From Myxococcus stipitatus DSM 14675 (lineage in GTDB: Bacteria > Myxococcota > Myxococcia > Myxococcales > Myxococcaceae), in assembly GCF_000331735.1 (NCBI RefSeq), contig NC_020126.1:8683501-8747500 (forward strand): a stretch of 64,000 nt of DNA, read 5' to 3'. The translations under genes were made by a program, and so were the position numbers. The notes beneath the pieces are model-generated. The model made no database searches. It was not told the DNA's origin and saw nothing but the letters and a program-made list of their open reading frames with translations. Shown here one piece after another: positions 30,046 through 37,867 of the stretch; the stretch's first letter is position 1, and each line of letters opens with the position of its first letter.

Positions 30046-31335
30046 ATGAAGCTCACCCGGCTCACCGTCCACCGCTACCGAGGTGTTGCTCCCGGCACCG
30101 AGCTCACACCCAGCCCTTCGCTCAACCTGCTGTTGGGCGCCAATGGCACCGGACGCACGACGCTGCTGGAGTTGTTCAGTACGGTCATCGGCTCGGACTT
30201 CGCAAGCCTCATCCACGAGCCCTTCGCGCTGGAGTACGAGCTCGCCCTGCCCGGGCTGAAGCTGCACGTCTATGCGCGCAATGAGTCAGAGGTGCCCCCT
30301 CGGCAGGAGGCGCTTGCCCGGCAGGGCGCGGGGCTCCTGCCGATGCGGGCGGCGGGCGCGGACACGGGGCTGCAGCCGCTCATCGAGCTGGAGCTGCGGT
30401 GGTCCTCGCCCTCGGCGCGGCTGGTGATGCGCGCGGATGCGGAGGGGATTGACTGCAAGGTGGATGGCGCGCCGGTGTGGTCCCGCGCGATGAGCTGGTC
30501 GCTGCTGGACCGCTCGGTGTGGACGCTGTTGTTCATGACGGCGCAGTACATCGACGCGGGCGTGAAGGAGCGCCTCAAGCCGCTGTTGCGGCGCACGTTC
30601 CTGCTCGCGCCGCAGCGCTTCGACGAGATGCTGGGGACGTTCGAGCGGATGAGCGCGATGCGCTACGCGATGGAGGTCCGCGACGGCGAGGTCTTCCCGT
30701 TGGGGTTGATGGCGTTGCCGTCGTGGATGCCGGGGTGGCTGAAGGAGCGCGTGGAGCTGGAGCCCGACGTGGACGCGCTGGAGCTGCGGCATGACGCCCT
30801 GGAGCAGGGCTTCCTCGCGCGCTTCGTGAGCCTGGCGGACCTGGAGTCGGGGCGGCTGCGCGTGGAGGTGCTGGAGAAGCGCCCGTTCGAGAATGGCGGG
30901 CGGGTGGGCTTCGGAGGGCTGGCGTTCCAGTTCGTCCGGCGGGGCGGACATTCGCTCAGCCAGGCGGAGCTGGGCTTCGGGCAGAAGCGCCTGCTGTCGC
31001 TGCTGTACTACCTGGATGGCAACGAGGACTTCGCCATCCTCGACGAGCCCGCCAACGGGCTTCATCCGCGCTGGGTGGAGGCGAGCCTGCGCGAGCTGGG
31101 CGGACGGCAGGTGTTCCTCGCGAGCCAGAGCCCGCTGCCGTTGGAGCATCCGGTGTTCACCTCCGAGGAGGAGCTGCACGCGTCGCTCATCTTCTGCGGC
31201 CCCGTGTCCCAGGAGGGGCGCGAGCACCTGGGCTGGAGACATCCGTCGCGGCAGATGGCCGCGAGCCTCTTCGACGCGCATCGCAGTGGAGCCCGCCCCT
31301 TGGGCGCGCTCTTGCGAGAGCACGGGTTGTGGTGA
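30046..31335 (+). CDS. AAA-family ATPase (SMC/RecF-like, stand-alone)
   Basis: The protein has 429 residues. The ATG at 30046 has CGAGGA upstream; a longer in-frame extension lacks similarity. Walker A is G-A-N-G-T-G-R-T-T at 31-39 and Walker B plus signature D-E-P-A-N-G-L-H-P lies near 327-341, preceded by L-S-Q-A-E-L-G-F-G-Q-K-R, the ABC-signature-like loop. The architecture, with a split ATPase around a helical insert, matches OLD/RecF-like ATPases. No nuclease (TOPRIM) domain and no partner gene are present, so a defence role cannot be claimed. Confidence 0.75.
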   Translation: MKLTRLTVHRYRGVAPGTELTPSPSLNLLLGANGTGRTTLLELFSTVIGSDFASLIHEPFALEYELALPGLKLHVYARNESEVPPRQEALARQGAGLLPMRAAGADTGLQPLIELELRWSSPSARLVMRADAEGIDCKVDGAPVWSRAMSWSLLDRSVWTLLFMTAQYIDAGVKERLKPLLRRTFLLAPQRFDEMLGTFERMSAMRYAMEVRDGEVFPLGLMALPSWMPGWLKERVELEPDVDALELRHDALEQGFLARFVSLADLESGRLRVEVLEKRPFENGGRVGFGGLAFQFVRRGGHSLSQAELGFGQKRLLSLLYYLDGNEDFAILDEPANGLHPRWVEASLRELGGRQVFLASQSPLPLEHPVFTSEEELHASLIFCGPVSQEGREHLGWRHPSRQMAASLFDAHRSGARPLGALLREHGLW

Positions 31336-31466
31336 ACTCAACATCCGCTTTCCGGATGGTTGCCGTGGGAAAGTGATGGGCATGCCCTCCCGTGCTGCGG
31401 CAAATGGCCGCAGCGGTGGCTCCGTGGCGGTCTGCTAGGCCGAGGTCCCTGGCGCAGTCATCTTCC

Positions 31467-31481
31467 AGGAGGCCCCGCTTG
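31467..31481 (+). promoter_or_regulatory. Strong ribosome site deciding a TTG start
   Basis: AGGAGG at 31467-31472 lies six bases before TTG at 31479-31481. The TTG opens a signal peptide that starts K-S-S-L-P-T-L-F-A-V, so it is preferred over upstream in-frame starts that encode unrelated Arg-rich sequence. Confidence 0.7.
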
Positions 31482-32201
31482 AAGTCCTCACTTCCAACGC
31501 TGTTCGCCGTCGCGAGTCTGGTGGCTGGTACCGCGGCACAGGCTCACATCTCCGTCACCGGACCGGGCCCCGCCGTCGCGGGCACGACGTATGACGCGCA
31601 GCTCACCATCAGCCATGGGTGCAGCGGCGCGGACACGTATCGCGTGAAGGTCCGCATCCCCGCGGGCGTCACGTCCGTGCGGCCGCTCGACTCCACCTTC
31701 GGCAAGGCCACCGTGGAGAAGGACGGGAATGGCCAGGTGACCTCCATCACCTGGACCCGAGGCAACGCCGCCGACGTGTTGCCCGCGGACACGCATGCGC
31801 ACAAGCTCGCGCTGCGGGCCCGGCTCCCCGACACGCCGTTCACCACGGTGTACTTCCCCACCACGCAGGTCTGCCGGGATGCGCAGGGCCGCGAGACGAC
31901 GGTGGAGTGGGTGGGCACGTCCGGCCATGGAGGACATGATGGGGCGGACTCGGGCTCCACGCCGCAGGCGGAGCCCGCTCCGGAGCTCTTCGTGTACCCC
32001 GCTCGCACGCCGGGCTGGAACAAGTACACCGTGGAGACCCACGTGCATGACTTCGCCGTGTTCCGCGACGCGCTCATCGTCTGGGCGGGGGACAGTGCGT
32101 ACAGCCCCAATCCCGTGACGAAGGCGCTCATCGAGACCGAGGCCGGGACGAAGGTGCTGACGGAGATTCATCCGGGCACGGAAATCTGGGTCAAGTACTG
32201 A
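31479..32201 (+). CDS. YcnI-like DUF1775 secreted protein (copper-linked)
   Basis: The protein has 240 residues with a TTG start. The signal peptide ends A-A-Q-A and the mature chain begins with His (H-I-S-V-T-G-P-G-P), the N-terminal His that binds copper in YcnI. The DUF1775 fold is supported by T-Y-D-A-Q-L-T-I-S-H-G-C, Y-R-V-K-V-R-I-P-A-G-V and the T-T-V-Y-F-P-T-T-Q strand. A His/Gly-rich spacer and an extra C-terminal region are present. It is followed after 16 bases by a small lipoprotein gene, and SCO-like genes lie beyond, consistent with copper handling for a respiratory oxidase. Confidence 0.85.
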   Translation: MKSSLPTLFAVASLVAGTAAQAHISVTGPGPAVAGTTYDAQLTISHGCSGADTYRVKVRIPAGVTSVRPLDSTFGKATVEKDGNGQVTSITWTRGNAADVLPADTHAHKLALRARLPDTPFTTVYFPTTQVCRDAQGRETTVEWVGTSGHGGHDGADSGSTPQAEPAPELFVYPARTPGWNKYTVETHVHDFAVFRDALIVWAGDSAYSPNPVTKALIETEAGTKVLTEIHPGTEIWVKY

Positions 32202-32217
32202 GGCCTGGGAGCGAACG

Positions 32218-32418
32218 ATGATTCGACAAGGGATTGTCCTCATCGCCGCGTGCGCGGTTCTGGGCGCGTGCTCGGACGATGGAGCGAAGGGTGGCCCGGG
32301 TCCGCAGGAGGATGCGGGGCCGCTTGCCGGCCAGGGTCTCACGAAGCCCGGACGGCTGGAGCGACCGCCCACCGGGCCGGGCTTGCCCGCGGACCTCAAG
32401 CCGCCCGGGCGTCGGTAA
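32218..32418 (+). CDS. Small lipoprotein, 66 residues
   Basis: The ATG at 32218 follows GGGAG and lies 16 bases after the DUF1775 stop, so the two are probably co-transcribed. Signal peptide with lipobox L-G-A-C at residues 15-18. The mature part is short, Gly/Pro-rich and probably disordered. No family was recognised. Confidence 0.75.
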   Translation: MIRQGIVLIAACAVLGACSDDGAKGGPGPQEDAGPLAGQGLTKPGRLERPPTGPGLPADLKPPGRR

Positions 32419-32447
32419 CCGGACGGGGGTTGGCCGCGCGGTGGGGT

Positions 32448-33116
32448 TCAGCCGCCGCGCGTCCGCACCAGGGCTTCGAGGTCTCGCTGGAGTGACTCGA
32501 GGCCACCGGAGTCGTCCACCACGCGGTAGTACCCGCGGATGCGGCCTTCGGTGTCCACGAGGACGAAGTGCTCGCCGTGGAAGATGCTGAGGAAGTCGTC
32601 GTCTCCCGCATCGGCGTCGCGCCCCATCATCACGCGAAAGCCTTCCAGCACCGTGGTCTCCACTGTCTCCAGGGAGCCGGTGAGCAGGGACCAGTTGGAG
32701 GTGTCGAGGTGGCGTGTCTTCGCGTATGCGGCGAGCCGCTCGGGGGTGTCGTAGCGGGGGTCCACGCTGAACGACACGAAGCGCACGGAGAGGCCGCTGT
32801 CGCGGGCTTCTCGCTGGAGGCGCGCCATCTTCGCGGTGAGCAGCGGGCACACCGTGGGGCAGCGGGTGAACATGAAGTCCGCGACCACGACTTCCCCCCG
32901 CAGGTCCGCGTCGGAGAACGCGCGCCCGGTCTGGTCCGTCAGTTGGAACGCGGGCAGGTTTCCGAAGGTGGGGAGGCCGCCCGCACGCATGCGAGCCTGG
33001 GTGTCGCGCCACAGCGGCAGGCCAAGCCCGGCGATGAGTGCGAGTGCGCCGACGAGCAGCAGGCCCCTCCAGCGCCGAGTGCGGACAGGGGGTTGTTCCT
33101 GGGATGTCGTGTCCAT
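32448..33116 (-). CDS. SCO1/SenC family copper chaperone
   Basis: The protein has 222 residues. SCO proteins deliver copper to the CuA site of cytochrome c oxidase. One N-terminal membrane helix (about 18-36) anchors a periplasmic thioredoxin fold with the copper-binding C-P-T-V-C at 86-90 and the distal H-G-E-H-F segment. The ATG at 33116 follows GAGGAG; its start is two bases after the stop of the upstream SCO-like gene, so they form an operon. Confidence 0.92.
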   Translation of the reverse strand: MDTTSQEQPPVRTRRWRGLLLVGALALIAGLGLPLWRDTQARMRAGGLPTFGNLPAFQLTDQTGRAFSDADLRGEVVVADFMFTRCPTVCPLLTAKMARLQREARDSGLSVRFVSFSVDPRYDTPERLAAYAKTRHLDTSNWSLLTGSLETVETTVLEGFRVMMGRDADAGDDDFLSIFHGEHFVLVDTEGRIRGYYRVVDDSGGLESLQRDLEALVRTRGG

Positions 33117-33118
33117 CG

Positions 33119-33838
33119 TCAAGGTCTCCTCGGCTCGAGTTCACAGCCCACGCCGGTGACGTGGGGATGGTTCGACGGAAGGCCCGCGACGGCGGGAACG
33201 GGCCCGGCCTCCGCGAGCTGCCATGCATCGGCGACCAGGGCGTCGATGGCGCGTGCATCCGCCGCCAGGGCGTAGACGCCTCGCAGGCCCCCTGCCTGGT
33301 CGACCAGCAGCGTGGCCCCTGAGTGCAGGTCGTTCGTGGGCGCGGCCTCACGCAACAGTGGCCACACCTGTGACTCCAGGGCTCCGTCTGATTCCACGAC
33401 GTGCCACGAGGGCGGGGGCGCGCGCACTTCGTCCTTGGCCGTCCGTCGTTTCAGCACGACGAATCGCAGCGAGACGCCGCGGGCCTCGAGCCGGTGCATC
33501 ACTTCGGTGAGCCTCGGCACGGCGTCACTCGAGTTGAGCGGCGACTCGGGCGCCACGAACTGGAGGACATAGGCGTGCCCGCGAAGCTGGCGAGTCCCCA
33601 CCTCGGCACCCTCCGTGTCGTGGAGCGCGTAGCGAGGCAGCTGCCCCTGAAAGGGCAAGGGACTCTGGACCCACTCGGTGCTCGGTGGAAACCAGTGCAC
33701 CTCCGACAGCGCCAGCCTCGCGACTGACACCATCGCGGCCCCCAGCACGAACACCCCGGACAAGCTCAACGCGCCCAGGCCCCACCAGAGCAGGCGAGCG
33801 GCTCCCGCGAAGCGGTGACGTGGAGGAGGGCGGTCCAT
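33119..33838 (-). CDS. SCO-like protein lacking the copper-binding cysteines
   Basis: The protein has 239 residues. The ATG at 33838 follows GTGGAG; an upstream GTG at 33847 sits too close to any ribosome site. One N-terminal helix (L-L-W-W-G-L-G-A-L-S-L-S-G-V-F-V-L-G) is followed by a thioredoxin-like domain (L-R-G-H-A-Y-V-L-Q-F-V-A-P-E-S-P-L). The place of C-x-x-x-C holds P-E-S-P-L, and the only Cys is near the C-terminus. It is probably a paralogue with a structural or partner role. It is the first gene of a pair with the intact SCO gene. Confidence 0.7.
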   Translation of the reverse strand: MDRPPPRHRFAGAARLLWWGLGALSLSGVFVLGAAMVSVARLALSEVHWFPPSTEWVQSPLPFQGQLPRYALHDTEGAEVGTRQLRGHAYVLQFVAPESPLNSSDAVPRLTEVMHRLEARGVSLRFVVLKRRTAKDEVRAPPPSWHVVESDGALESQVWPLLREAAPTNDLHSGATLLVDQAGGLRGVYALAADARAIDALVADAWQLAEAGPVPAVAGLPSNHPHVTGVGCELEPRRP

Positions 33839-33953
33839 GCGCTCCACCCTCGCGCAAACGGACCGCGCATGTGCTGTGGCAACTTGTCGCGCGTCTCCGA
33901 GCGTCTCGTCCCGCTACAAGGTTCCGCACCTGGGATTCCCCACGGGAGGACAC

Positions 33954-34388
33954 ATGAAGACGCCCCTGTTGCTGTGCCTGCTGATGAGCGCCACGCCTCC
34001 CGCGAAGCCCGAGGCCCTGGAGACAGGAACAGCCGCCCGTGCTCCCCTGTCCGCACCGGTGGCCACCGTGACGAGCACCTCGGGGCGCCTGCGCATCGAC
34101 GCGTTGACGGATGTGCTGCCGCTGCGCAGAGGACCTCGGAGCTTTCTCTTCCGCGTCACGGAGAGCACCACGGGGAAACCGGTCCCAGGTCTGCGCCTCG
34201 CCGTTCAACCGTGGATGCCCACCATGGGACATGGGCTCGATGAGCCCGTGCGAATCACAGCGCGGGGTGACAGTGACTTCGAGGTCTCTGAACTGGACCT
34301 CTTCATGCCCGGCGCCTGGGAGCTGCGCCTCACGCTGTCCGGTACCGTCGACGACAAGGCGGTCGTCGCCTTCAAGCTCGCCCGGTGA
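33954..34388 (+). CDS. YtkA/FixH-like periplasmic protein
   Basis: The protein has 144 residues. The ATG at 33954 follows GGGAGGA. A short hydrophobic signal (L-L-L-C-L-L-M-S-A) leads into a beta-sandwich with V-Q-P-W-M-P-T-M-G-H-G and L-F-M-P-G-A-W-E-L-R-L-T, the YtkA-like (PF13115) signature that holds a possible copper-binding Met/His cluster. Together with the SCO and DUF1775 genes this supports a copper/oxidase assembly group. It is divergent from the SCO pair across 115 bases. Confidence 0.8.
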   Translation: MKTPLLLCLLMSATPPAKPEALETGTAARAPLSAPVATVTSTSGRLRIDALTDVLPLRRGPRSFLFRVTESTTGKPVPGLRLAVQPWMPTMGHGLDEPVRITARGDSDFEVSELDLFMPGAWELRLTLSGTVDDKAVVAFKLAR

Positions 34389-34411
34389 GCCCGGATTGAT
34401 AGTCTCGAGGC

Positions 34412-34981
34412 ATGTGTAATGGAAAAGCCATCTCGACCGAGGTGGGCACTTGGATGCCCCTCAAGGACGCCGCACAGGGAGGAGGAGGCGCCTTCGCCAA
34501 CATCCTCGCCGACTCGGGCGTCTATGTGCTTCGGGTCCGCAAGGAGGGAACAACGGACCTGGAGCACGTAAAAAAGACGTTCACCTCTTCCCCGTTCATG
34601 AAGCTCCAGGGGAAAGTGGACGCATCCAGCGGCGCGATGTTCGCCGAGCTGGGCCTGGGCGAGGGACAGAACTGGGCGTTCGCTGAGTACTACCTGCAAC
34701 GGCTCGAGCGGCTCGACAGACTCAGCATCCAGCAGGGCCGCCTCACCTGCCCCATCATCTACATCGGCAGGGCCAACAATCTGCAACGCAGGCTGAATGA
34801 ATTGGCCTTCTATGGCCACACCATCAATGCCCCGTTCTGGGCGCTCCTCATGTCGGGATGGGAACTGGAGGTGGGCATCAAGACGATGGAGGAGAAGACG
34901 GAGACGGCAGAGGAAGCCCGCCTCAAGGAGCTCTACCGCGAGCTCCACGACGACGCCCTTCCACCCTTCGTGCACCGGTAG
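34412..34981 (+). CDS. Putative GIY-YIG-fold protein with a long insertion
   Basis: The protein has 189 residues. S-G-V-Y-V-L at 35-40 and I-I-Y-I-G-R-A at about 115-121 match the two strands of a GIY-YIG nuclease, followed by N-N-L-Q-R-R-L-N-E (catalytic Arg region) and E-E-A-R-L-K-E-L-Y-R-E-L (catalytic Glu helix). About 75 residues separate GIY from YIG instead of roughly ten, so the assignment is tentative. No neighbour suggests the role. It follows the YtkA-like gene by 23 bases. Confidence 0.45.
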   Translation: MCNGKAISTEVGTWMPLKDAAQGGGGAFANILADSGVYVLRVRKEGTTDLEHVKKTFTSSPFMKLQGKVDASSGAMFAELGLGEGQNWAFAEYYLQRLERLDRLSIQQGRLTCPIIYIGRANNLQRRLNELAFYGHTINAPFWALLMSGWELEVGIKTMEEKTETAEEARLKELYRELHDDALPPFVHR

Positions 34982-35054
34982 CGCCCCCACGTACCTCCAG
35001 CCGAGAGTTCGACCCCAGCGACAGAAGGCGGAGCGCGCCCGTCATCCAACAAGA

Positions 35055-35369
35055 ATGAGTCCCCGGGTCAAAGTGAAACACAAACTCACACTGATGATCC
35101 ATGTGTGGCTATGCATCATCGGGTGCAAACCCAGTGAGCCCCCCACGCCCCAACCCGCTGCGCGCCCAACCCCAGCACTGGACTATGACGACTGTTCTGT
35201 CATCCAGATCGCGAAAGGGCCGCCCGAGTGCAGCTACACGATCGGCCAGACCTTTATCGAAGGGACAGAATTCGTCAGCAACCTCGGAGGAATGACGGTG
35301 CCGTGCGGAAAGTCCGATGAAGCCTGCGGAAGGACCTATCACTGTCACTGTCCCGACACAGGCCCCTAG
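35055..35369 (+). CDS. Small Cys-rich lipoprotein
   Basis: The protein has 104 residues. Lipobox I-I-G-C at about residues 21-24 follows a hydrophobic stretch (L-T-L-M-I-H-V-W-L-C). The mature part has eight Cys (D-D-C-S, P-E-C-S, P-C-G-K, E-A-C-G, C-H-C-P among them), suggesting disulfides. Codon third positions are less GC-biased than in neighbours. A later in-frame ATG at 35094 is an alternative start. No family was recognised. Confidence 0.5.
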   Translation: MSPRVKVKHKLTLMIHVWLCIIGCKPSEPPTPQPAARPTPALDYDDCSVIQIAKGPPECSYTIGQTFIEGTEFVSNLGGMTVPCGKSDEACGRTYHCHCPDTGP

Positions 35370-35371
35370 GT

Positions 35372-35404
35372 GGTGCTGTTCGCCGGTACTCCCTAGGGAG
35401 CACC
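35372..35404 (+). terminator. Possible terminator hairpin after the Cys-rich lipoprotein gene
   Basis: ggtgct (35372-35377) and agcacc (35399-35404) enclose a perfect 12-bp palindrome, ctccctagggag (35389-35400). It starts two bases after the stop codon. No U-tract follows. Confidence 0.35.
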
Positions 35405-35568
35405 GCGTCAGTTCCCTTGTAGGGCTCGTCGAGCCACCCGGGAAGCTGTCGACGAATGGAGCCGCTTCTCCCCTCGCAGTCGAGGGAGAAGTCCCCGCCC
35501 TGCAGGATGTGAGCGACTTCATTACAGCCGGCGCCAGGAGGGGCGCTCCTCCTTGGCGCAAGGTGGAC

Positions 35569-35607
35569 TTGCGCTCCAGCTATTCAGCGTTACTATGTAC
35601 TGGTAGT
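35569..35607 (+). promoter_or_regulatory. Candidate promoter with dyad before the padR-type gene
   Basis: ttgcgc (35569-35574) and tactat (35591-35596), 16 bases apart, resemble -35 and -10 boxes. A weak dyad, acta...tagt (35592-35607), overlaps the -10 box, where an autorepressing PadR protein could bind. The match is modest. Confidence 0.3.
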
Positions 35608-35638
35608 CAGCGACGCCAAGTAGCTCGGGGAGCGATTC

Positions 35639-35968
35639 GTGAGCAAGCAGATGACGGAGATGCTCAAGGGCACGTTGGAGGGCATCGTCCTGGCGATCCT
35701 GTCCGTTCAGCCGGAGTACGGCTACGAAATCACGGCGCGGTTGCGGGAGATGGGCTTCTCCGACATCGCCGAGGGCACCGTCTATGCGCTGCTCGTCAGG
35801 ATTGAGCAGCGAGGCCTGGTCGCCGTGGAGAAGGTCCCCTCCGAGAAGGGGCCACCCCGCAAGGTGTACTCACTCAACGCCGAGGGCCAAGCCTCTCTCG
35901 ACGAGTTCTGGCAGACATGGCGATTCCTCACCGAGCGGCTCGACCGGCTCCAAAAAGGAGGCAGATGA
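35639..35968 (+). CDS. PadR-family transcriptional regulator
   Basis: The protein has 109 residues. The GTG start at 35639 follows GGGGAG with good spacing. The winged-helix shows the PadR pattern: L-K-G-T-L-E-G-I-V-L-A-I-L, E-Y-G-Y-E-I-T-A-R-L, E-G-T-V-Y-A-L-L-V-R-I-E-Q-R-G-L-V and G-P-P-R-K-V-Y-S-L-N-A-E-G. PadR proteins are usually repressors of their own operon, released by a small ligand. The next gene starts one base after its stop. Confidence 0.93.
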   Translation: MSKQMTEMLKGTLEGIVLAILSVQPEYGYEITARLREMGFSDIAEGTVYALLVRIEQRGLVAVEKVPSEKGPPRKVYSLNAEGQASLDEFWQTWRFLTERLDRLQKGGR

Positions 35969-35969
35969 T

Positions 35970-36329
35970 ATGTCCATCTCAACGTTCATCTCGAAGGTGA
36001 TCGGCGACAAGACTCAATGGCGGCAATACAAGGCTCGCGCGAAACAGCTTCCGCCGAGCTACCGCACAGCCCTCGAAGCGCTGGAGCGGTATCTGACGTA
36101 CTTCGGGACAGGAGGCGATGGGACTGCGATGTACGCGGACCTCGTCGACCTGTTCGAGCAGAGCGCCGCGAACCAGACTCCCATCCGACAAATCGTGGGG
36201 GAGGACCCCGTGGAGTTCATCGAGGCGTTCGTCCGGAACTACCCGAAGGGCCAGTGGATCCTCCGGGAGCGTGAACGTCTGACAAACGCTCTCGCACGCG
36301 CCGCCGAAGAACAAGCAAAGAGCGTCTGA
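35970..36329 (+). CDS. DUF1048 domain protein
   Basis: The protein has 119 residues. The ATG at 35970 is preceded by AGGAGG inside the end of the PadR gene. The pattern I-G-D-K-x-x-W-R-Q-Y-K-A-R-A-K-Q-L-P, then Y-R-T-A-L-E-A-L-E-R-Y-L, matches DUF1048, a small helical family that is mostly paired with PadR regulators in Firmicutes and Actinobacteria. The pair is therefore recognisable, but the ABC-transporter genes that often follow are absent. Confidence 0.88.
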   Translation: MSISTFISKVIGDKTQWRQYKARAKQLPPSYRTALEALERYLTYFGTGGDGTAMYADLVDLFEQSAANQTPIRQIVGEDPVEFIEAFVRNYPKGQWILRERERLTNALARAAEEQAKSV

Positions 36330-36570
36330 GCAAGACGCCGCACCACCGCCCCAGGCAGCATCCATGACGAGTTCCTCGCGGCCAGCGCCACTGCGCCGTG
36401 CGAGGAAGCCGTCGAACACCCTGTCGAGACAAGCGACCGAGACATCGCGTTTCGTCGCCCCGACAAAACAAAGACATCAGCAGACCTGAGACATCCGCCC
36501 ACAAAGCGCGAATCCGAGCACTCCGGTGCCGCGCCATGCGTTTCGAACCCTCCAGGAAAGGACGTGCAAC

Positions 36571-37812
36571 GTGTTGGACACGACTCGTGGAACCGCTGTG
36601 CAAGGCCATGTCGAGGATGGCTGGGGAAAAGTGGCCGATGTCTTCCGAGCGAACCTCACGGGAGTCCCCGGCGAAGTCGGCGCGGCGTGTTGTGTCTACA
36701 AGGACGGCCGTCCCGTGGTCGACCTGTGGGGCGGTCTCGCCAACCGCGAGGCGAACCGTCCGTGGAGCAAGGACACCATCGCGCTGGTCGCATCCACGAC
36801 CAAAGGCGCTACGGCCATCTGCGCCCATCTGCTGGCACAGCGAGGCGAGCTCGACCTGGACGCCCCGGTGGCCCGGTACTGGCCGGAGTTCGGCGCCGCC
36901 GGAAAGGAAGACATCCCAGTGCGCTGGCTGCTCTCACATCAGGCGGGCCTGCCAGTCGTCGACGGTCCGCTGTCCTTCGACGACGCCTGCGCGTGGCATC
37001 CCGTCATCCGGGCACTCGAGGCGCAGAAGCCGGAGTGGCAGCCCGGCACCGAGCACGTCTATCACAGCATGACCTACGGATTCCTCGTCGGGGAGCTGGT
37101 GCGGAGGATCACCGGCAAGTCGCTCGGTACCTTCTTCGCTGAGGAGGTCGTGGCCCCGCTCGGACTGAGCGCCTGGATCGGGCTGCCCGAGAAGCACGAG
37201 GAACGGGTGGCTCGAATCGAGTACGCGGCTCCGTTCACGTTGGAGGAGATGACTGCCGGGATGATTGAGACGACCGGCCTGGACAGGGACACGGTCATCG
37301 CCTGGATGAACGCCGTGTGGGGCCCGAGCTCCGTGCAGGCCCGCGCCAGTCTGCTCGGCGGTGCCTTCGACCACACCAGCGGGTACATGAACACGCGGGC
37401 CTTCCGCGCCGCGGAGTTCCCCTTCGGGAACATGTTCTCGGACGCCCACTCACTGGCTCGGATGTACGCGGCGACGGTGAGCGAGGTCGACGGCGTGCGG
37501 CTGCTGAATCAGGCGACGGTCGAGAAGATGACCCGCGTGCAGACCGACAAGACGCGAATGCATGGGTTGCCGCCAGGGCTGGACGTTCCCGCCAACCGCT
37601 CCTTCTACATGTCGCTCGGGTTCTGGAGAGCCTGCCCGCCGATGCCCTTCGTCGGCCCCGGGTCGTTCGGACATCCCGGCTCCGGAGGCTCGGTCGCATT
37701 CGCCGACCCCGACGAAGGGGTGGGCTTCGGCTACGTCACGAACCTCTGGTCGTTCCGGATCGGCGAACCCCGAGCGTCGAACCTGGCCGCGGCCGTCGTG
37801 TCCTGCCTCTGA
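36571..37812 (+). CDS. Serine hydrolase, class C beta-lactamase/EstB-like
   Basis: The protein has 413 residues. The GTG start at 36571 follows AGGAAAGGAC. The S-T-T-K motif at 75-78 supplies the nucleophile and general base, and Y-H-S at 164-166 matches the Y-x-[NS] motif. G-H-P-G-S-G-G-S-V near the C-terminus replaces the K-T-G strand, as in EstB-type esterases. No signal peptide is visible, so it is probably a cytoplasmic esterase or amidase and not a resistance lactamase. It lies 241 bases downstream of the PadR-DUF1048 pair. Confidence 0.88.
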   Translation: MLDTTRGTAVQGHVEDGWGKVADVFRANLTGVPGEVGAACCVYKDGRPVVDLWGGLANREANRPWSKDTIALVASTTKGATAICAHLLAQRGELDLDAPVARYWPEFGAAGKEDIPVRWLLSHQAGLPVVDGPLSFDDACAWHPVIRALEAQKPEWQPGTEHVYHSMTYGFLVGELVRRITGKSLGTFFAEEVVAPLGLSAWIGLPEKHEERVARIEYAAPFTLEEMTAGMIETTGLDRDTVIAWMNAVWGPSSVQARASLLGGAFDHTSGYMNTRAFRAAEFPFGNMFSDAHSLARMYAATVSEVDGVRLLNQATVEKMTRVQTDKTRMHGLPPGLDVPANRSFYMSLGFWRACPPMPFVGPGSFGHPGSGGSVAFADPDEGVGFGYVTNLWSFRIGEPRASNLAAAVVSCL

Positions 37813-37830
37813 CCGCCCCGAATCCTTCCA

Positions 37831-37856
37831 GCGAGGGGCTGACCACCGCCCCTCGC
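37831..37856. terminator. Bidirectional terminator between convergent genes
   Basis: gcgaggggc (37831-37839) and gcccctcgc (37848-37856) form a perfect 9-bp stem with an 8-base loop in the 55-base gap between two convergent genes. Confidence 0.65.
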
Positions 37857-37867
37857 GAGGACTCGCT

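Noticed and set aside
30046..31335. AAA ATPase as a defence gene
   Set aside because: No nuclease domain, effector or defence neighbours; only the ATPase call is supported.
35109..35561. 150-codon minus-strand frame
   Set aside because: Overlaps the Cys-rich lipoprotein gene and has no similarity; the plus-strand lipobox is more convincing.
36571..37812. Antibiotic-resistance beta-lactamase
   Set aside because: No signal peptide and an EstB-like G-G-S in place of K-T-G; an esterase-type role is more likely.
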